A program made the position numbers and the translations under genes. From the NCBI GenBank assembly GCA_019155205.2, contig JAHNZQ020000004.1, forward strand, positions 1,349,799 to 1,413,798: a stretch of DNA of 64,000 nt, given 5' to 3'. The notes beneath the pieces are model-generated. The model was not told the DNA's origin. It saw only the letters and a list, made by a program, of their open reading frames with translations, and ran no database searches. How positions within the stretch are numbered: position 1 is the stretch's first letter; each line of letters starts with the position of its first letter. The DNA comes from Gracilaria vermiculophylla. Its lineage: Eukaryota; Rhodophyta; Florideophyceae; Gracilariales; Gracilariaceae. This document shows, piece after piece, positions 59,712 to 64,000 of the stretch.

Positions 59712-61498
59712 CGAGAGTGAGAATGATCGGTGTTGTCGGGTTGCTCATGAATCTGACCGGGGGCCTATTGGTTTTCGAGTCCGACGGTACGAAAACAAAA
59801 CATGGCGCCGCGTCTTAGACATTCATGATGGATTGACATCGTTGACCTCAGCAAAACCGCCCAGCGGACGCCATAGAAAGGACAGGAAATACACATATAT
59901 AATTGTTATACCGTTCAAGCGGAAAGCCGCGGCCTGTAAGTTCGAAAGGTCGGTTTCCGGTTGTTACCCGACTAGGCCATGTCAAACGTTCGGCAGAGGA
60001 ATTAAAAGTTGCACATCTCTTCGTTCGTCGTGTGAACGTGACCAAAGAAAACCGTGAATTGAAGAATTCAACAATAACATTCTGCTTCAGAGTGCACTGT
60101 ACAAATGTCATCCAGGGCTGAATTTGCGGTGAGGCTCATCATTTCTATCTTGAAAGGGGCTTGAATTACTGAATCTCCTCAACGTCCGTTCCGCTTCACT
60201 CAGGATTGTTCCGAAGTCGTGACCGGAGCAACGCAACACTTTTGTGGTCCGAAGCTGGTTATGCTCAGCATGGCAAGCTAAAGATGAAAACGCTAACCAG
60301 ACGAACTGATCTAGAATGTGCAGCAGTTCAATACGTTTAGTTGTCAAAAGTACTGAGATTAGTTCTTCATTTTGAGATATGCTCAAGCTGAATTTTGACA
60401 CCCTGTCCCATATCGTAGATTTCACAATATTTCAAATAGAAAGCCTTTTCGCACTCGAATTCCATCCCTAGACCATGATACTGAAGTAGTGTCTTTGTGG
60501 ACTGGAAATGCGATAGAATGCGAGGGGATTTGTACGGCAGATGAAACTATTATTTCCTCGCTTACGAAGGAAGTATCATTAATCTACCCCGAAGCTGGAG
60601 AGCTCCACACATTTGGAAGCAAAGGCGGACACTTCGATCGGCACATCTTGTTTCTCAGTGGCAAAAAGGTAATGAGATCATGGTGGAGTGAACAAACAAT
60701 CTGTAAGATTGATTTCGTTCATTCAGTTATAAAAACGTGGTTGTCTTACGGAAATGATCCACACTATGTGACACATCGGCAAACATACCGTCGGTAGTCC
60801 CGTTGGTAGATCATTTGTGGACGCATACAGACTTTACACCAGTGCAGAAAGTAGAGTTTACCATCAGACACATAACGATGTCGTAGCCAGCTCGCAGGAA
60901 GTGGACGGAACTCGGTGGATGCACGGGTTACACTTAGACTCAAGCACATGTGAATTCTTCCAACTGGTCTATCTGGTTAAATGCATTGAATTGGAAATAC
61001 TCAAGTAGCAGTATAACTACGAACAAGGGGTATATTTCCATCCAGATCAGTTTCTTTAGAGATATTCCGAGATTGAGTCGTTTCCGCCTATGTGAGATAA
61101 CGCGGCTTCACACTTGCGGAGATGATTGAGAATGAAGCACGCATAATGTTAGCCCTCTTAGTAAGGTATAAGACTGTGACGACGAACAGAAACGCTTTGA
61201 ACTCTGAAGAATGTCCGCGTATTGCTGACGGAGAAAAAGAGAGAAGCAATTTTGGTTACAAGTTTGGTGATTTACACATGCATACAGTGGCAATCGAGAC
61301 GTTCTTGTTAGCGTCGCATCAATTCCTTTCCGTCTGGCATAACATAGTGTTCTCGAAATGTGATAAGAGATGTGTTTTCTTCAGCCCAGACTGAAATGAA
61401 ACTTGTTTTACAATGGTAGCTTGCAAAGTTCTTGCAGACATAATTCTATCAGATACTGCATAGTCTCCGTACAACCTACATCTGCCTCTTAAAGTTAG
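59712..61498. other. Unresolved region, possible exons
   Basis: About 1.8 kb. Plus-strand frames at about 60489-60669 (ending FLSGKK before a GTAATG) and 60800-61008 (VYHQTHNDVVASSQEVDGTR, HGLHLDSS) read like exons of one gene, and a third frame follows at 61122-61394. Phases could not be reconciled with certainty. The part GELHTFGSKGGHFDRHILFL faintly recalls 2-oxoglutarate oxygenases, which is not enough for a call. Confidence 0.35.
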
Positions 61499-63919
61499 TT
61501 AGTTCGGAAGATACCCATCCTTCAAAAACAATGCTGTCCGCCATCGAAGATTGCGAATATCTTTTTGGGTGAAGTTAGGTCGCAGTCCTCTTTCCAAGTA
61601 GTCGGCCATGTATAGCGTGAAAATCCCGCATGATCCACCGTCTTGCTGACGAGGCAAATACGGCGGATTGATGTGCACAGGCCACACATTTATTCCCATC
61701 TTCTCTGCGGCTTCAACACCGTGTTTGTCTTTCACCTCGTCAAACAACCATTTCTTCAACGCTGAAATAGTGTTTGACGTATCTTTGCCGAAAGTGGAGT
61801 CGAGGTAGAGGAAATGCTTAGAGCGCAGGTCAATTGCAGTTAGAACCCAATGAAAATTCTTCAGATTGATTGGAACCAGAATAAGATCAAGACTGGTAAC
61901 AGATAAACCAGCGCGTTTTAACCATCTTCTTACTCCAGAATAGTCATATCCCTTTTGAGTAAGCCTGGCGAAGAAAAATGTATTGAACACATGAGTCCTT
62001 GGCCGCTTTCGAGAAAAGATACTGTACATGTCGTCTAGTGGGCCGTCAACATCAATGCTGTAATCGAGGACCTTGTTCACATAACCAGTCTCGGAACGAA
62101 CATCTCGTTTGTTCCGAGAGTTGATAAGTGCCGCAAAAGAGTTCAAAATCTCATCATTAAGCCATCGCGATCCTCGGAGACAGCCAAAGTCTTCACCTTT
62201 CAATTCAATGTTAGCTTCTTCAATTCTTGCCAAGACAAGTTGTTTTGGAACTCGATGACTGAGAGAGTGGACGATGGCGAGCTCTTCGCTTTCCAAAGGA
62301 CGAAAGCGAACATCACGAGCACGTGCAGGGTCTGGTTCAAAATGTGGTTCGTTTTTGATGAGGAAACTGGGCATTTCGAAATCTGCAATAGAAAGACGGC
62401 TTGCTGGCTTTGCAACAAGCTCACATTCGAAGACAACGTCATCTTCATCACTGTGTTCCAGAGGGATAACATCTTGGAGGAAGGAATTATCTTTGTGCTT
62501 GTAATTAAGGGCAGGAATGTGGATGTCGCCCTCTTTCGAACCATTTGTTTGTTTGTCCTTCCCGTAAAATGATTGGACCGGTATTGTTCTCTTTTCTGAT
62601 ACTCGTTTCATTCCTGACTTCATCGGAGTATCCTCGATTGTTTGCACTGAAGTCTCTTCATCTGAAACAACGATAACATCATCAAATTTCATATCGTCAA
62701 TCTCCTTCGGGTATCCCGGTACTGTGCTGATTTTCAGCTCGAGGGCCTTGTGGTCCTGAGTAGTACCATGTTCCTCGGCAGAAATTAGTTGCTTTGCCGA
62801 ATTTTCTACTTTGCGAATATCAGCATCCAAATCGTGTTCTAATTGTTTGAGAGGGCTTCTCAACCGTTTCACAGTAGATTTCGTTGTTGGATTCTGAGTC
62901 GGATCATTCTTCGCGATGTGGGCACTCGGGGGACGAAACGTCGCGTCGGACGCAGGAAGGCCGACCAGGACTGTAGCTTTTTGTCTCTTTGGTCGCTGCT
63001 TCTTCAGTCGCGATGGTTTGTCCACTTCATCGTCGGAAGACAAAACGCAAATGACATTTTCTTTGAGTGAACCAGGCGTGTGTTGCGCTGGTAACGGGAG
63101 AGACAGCGAAGCTTCACATGGGCTTCTTCTGCGGGGGTTTAGATATTCGACAGATTCAGGATATGGATGTTTGTGCGACTCTCGTGAGAAGCGTTGCGAG
63201 TACTTTTTCTTGCTGAGCAAACGGCGTATGATCTCGTCGTCTTCATCATCTGTGACGATATCTGACTGCTCTTCCATTTTCGCTGGCTTCAAAGCATCAT
63301 CTTGCTCATTTTGAGTAAGATCGATGACGTAGTTATCACGTCGACGACTTGCGATTCTGATACGCGCACGCTCAAGCTGACTTTGTGCTTTTCGTCGTTC
63401 ACGCAACTGAAGAAGATCTTCTTGCCTTCGTTTCTGCCGATTCAGGAATGCAGCCTTCATTTTGACTTGATGCCCTGCCTTGAGACGCTTCTCTTCAGTC
63501 CCCCTGATGATTTGGAGTCGCTCACCGGTCGTTAATTTGGAGGGTAATGCAGGACGTTGCATGCGCATGAGCATCGGGCCTCCGCAGCGCTGAACGTAGT
63601 GGTGAGCAGTGGGCGCGGGCATGTTGCGCTGATTTGCAGGTGCAACTTTGTTTCGGATGTTTTCAGGGCGTGGAGAGGCGATGGCGCCCTGCTGCAAGGC
63701 GGCAGTAGCACGTTGGTTGGCCAGCCTCTCCTGGGCGGGGCGGCTGTGCAAGTTTGGTGCGCTTTGCGAGGAACGGCGCGGAGACGGGTCTGAGGCGCGG
63801 GTGCGAACTGAGCGCTTCGGAAGCGGAAACGGTGAGCGCTGCAGAGAGTGGTGGCTGCTGCCGTCGTCGAAGACGGCAAATTCATGGTAGTCGATATCGG
63901 CCCTGTTGCGCTTGACCAT
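61499..63919 (-). CDS. ULP1-type SUMO protease
   Basis: An 806-aa cysteine protease of the C48 family that matures SUMO and removes it from targets. The catalytic domain is the last 230 residues: CLRGSRWLNDEILNSFAALI opens it, RTHVFNTFFFARL follows, then catalytic His (FHWVLTAIDL, His about 690), Asp (YLDSTFG, about 707), the oxyanion Gln and Cys (LPRQQDGGSCGIF, Cys about 764). The first 570 residues are basic and disordered, with PRPKR-type nuclear signals, a Lys/Arg-rich helix (about 140-190) and several acidic, possible SUMO-interacting patches (ENVICVLSSDDEVD, DDVIVVSDEE). The start ATG is at 63917-63919. Nuclear location is inferred from this tail. Confidence 0.93.
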   Translation of the reverse strand: MVKRNRADIDYHEFAVFDDGSSHHSLQRSPFPLPKRSVRTRASDPSPRRSSQSAPNLHSRPAQERLANQRATAALQQGAIASPRPENIRNKVAPANQRNMPAPTAHHYVQRCGGPMLMRMQRPALPSKLTTGERLQIIRGTEEKRLKAGHQVKMKAAFLNRQKRRQEDLLQLRERRKAQSQLERARIRIASRRRDNYVIDLTQNEQDDALKPAKMEEQSDIVTDDEDDEIIRRLLSKKKYSQRFSRESHKHPYPESVEYLNPRRRSPCEASLSLPLPAQHTPGSLKENVICVLSSDDEVDKPSRLKKQRPKRQKATVLVGLPASDATFRPPSAHIAKNDPTQNPTTKSTVKRLRSPLKQLEHDLDADIRKVENSAKQLISAEEHGTTQDHKALELKISTVPGYPKEIDDMKFDDVIVVSDEETSVQTIEDTPMKSGMKRVSEKRTIPVQSFYGKDKQTNGSKEGDIHIPALNYKHKDNSFLQDVIPLEHSDEDDVVFECELVAKPASRLSIADFEMPSFLIKNEPHFEPDPARARDVRFRPLESEELAIVHSLSHRVPKQLVLARIEEANIELKGEDFGCLRGSRWLNDEILNSFAALINSRNKRDVRSETGYVNKVLDYSIDVDGPLDDMYSIFSRKRPRTHVFNTFFFARLTQKGYDYSGVRRWLKRAGLSVTSLDLILVPINLKNFHWVLTAIDLRSKHFLYLDSTFGKDTSNTISALKKWLFDEVKDKHGVEAAEKMGINVWPVHINPPYLPRQQDGGSCGIFTLYMADYLERGLRPNFTQKDIRNLRWRTALFLKDGYLPN

Positions 63920-64000
63920 GCTGGGGTGGGAAGGCGCAAAGCCGGCGAAGGAGACGGGCTGATGGACCTGACTATGCCGTGGAGGAGGGATGCATAGGGA
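63920..64000. other. Window end, promoter of the SUMO protease gene
   Basis: Only 81 bases remain; nothing to call. Confidence 0.3.

Noticed and set aside
60489..61008. Identification as a 2-oxoglutarate dioxygenase
   Set aside because: Only a faint GGHFDRH resemblance; the HxD...H triad and RxS are not traceable, and the exon structure is unresolved.

Overview
The window is nuclear DNA of a photosynthetic eukaryote, most likely a unicellular, intron-poor red alga (Rhodophyta). The strongest pointer is a nucleus-encoded CpeT/CpcT-type phycobiliprotein lyase (10533-11693). Several plastid-directed proteins carry a phenylalanine near the N-terminus, as in red algal transit peptides: Cpn20, a homogentisate prenyltransferase, SUMT, serine acetyltransferase and an unknown 255-aa protein. 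Almost all genes are single-exon. Only two introns are certain (4063-4172 and 16388-16465), and two more are likely (45592-45673 and 48456-48608). I saw no tRNA, rRNA, operon, Shine-Dalgarno site or CRISPR array. Species is not assignable from the sequence alone.

Layout. 0.5-28.3 kb is very GC-rich and dense: TDY-type MAP kinase, a multipass membrane protein, a two-TM protein with an intron, an EMAPII-type tRNA-binding protein with an FN3-like N-terminus, Cpn20, a broken beta-propeller gene, profilin, the phycobilin lyase, two adjacent F-box/LRR paralogues, UPRT, SUMT, a plastid protein of unknown role, an acidic unknown protein, a minisatellite and scaffold gap, a CAMK-type kinase, homogentisate prenyltransferase, an SLC25 carrier and a ZIP transporter. 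28.3-38.8 kb is gene-poor, with lower GC. It holds an AT-rich island (about 31.3-33.4 kb), a Tc1/mariner-like terminal sequence and two paralogous secreted cysteine-motif proteins. 38.8-64 kb is gene-dense again: GT61 glycosyltransferase, membrane protein, CysQ-type nucleotidase, PAN3, BTB/BACK protein, a head-to-head pair of GSII glutamine synthetases, a ubiquitin protease, RER1, serine acetyltransferase, inositol-polyphosphate 5-phosphatase and ULP1 SUMO protease.

Themes. Sulfur and nitrogen assimilation is well represented (SUMT for siroheme, 3'-phosphoadenosine phosphatase, serine acetyltransferase, two GS genes). Ubiquitin and SUMO turnover (two F-box proteins, USP, ULP1) and signalling (MAPK, CAMK, 5-phosphatase) are also present. 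Many genes are divergent pairs sharing short promoters or convergent pairs with close 3' ends. The most novel-looking items are the secreted C-x6-CC-x9-C-x10-C-x9-C pair, the C-terminal module shared by the two F-box proteins, and the plastid protein with a duplicated MxPQxGxPGYK motif.
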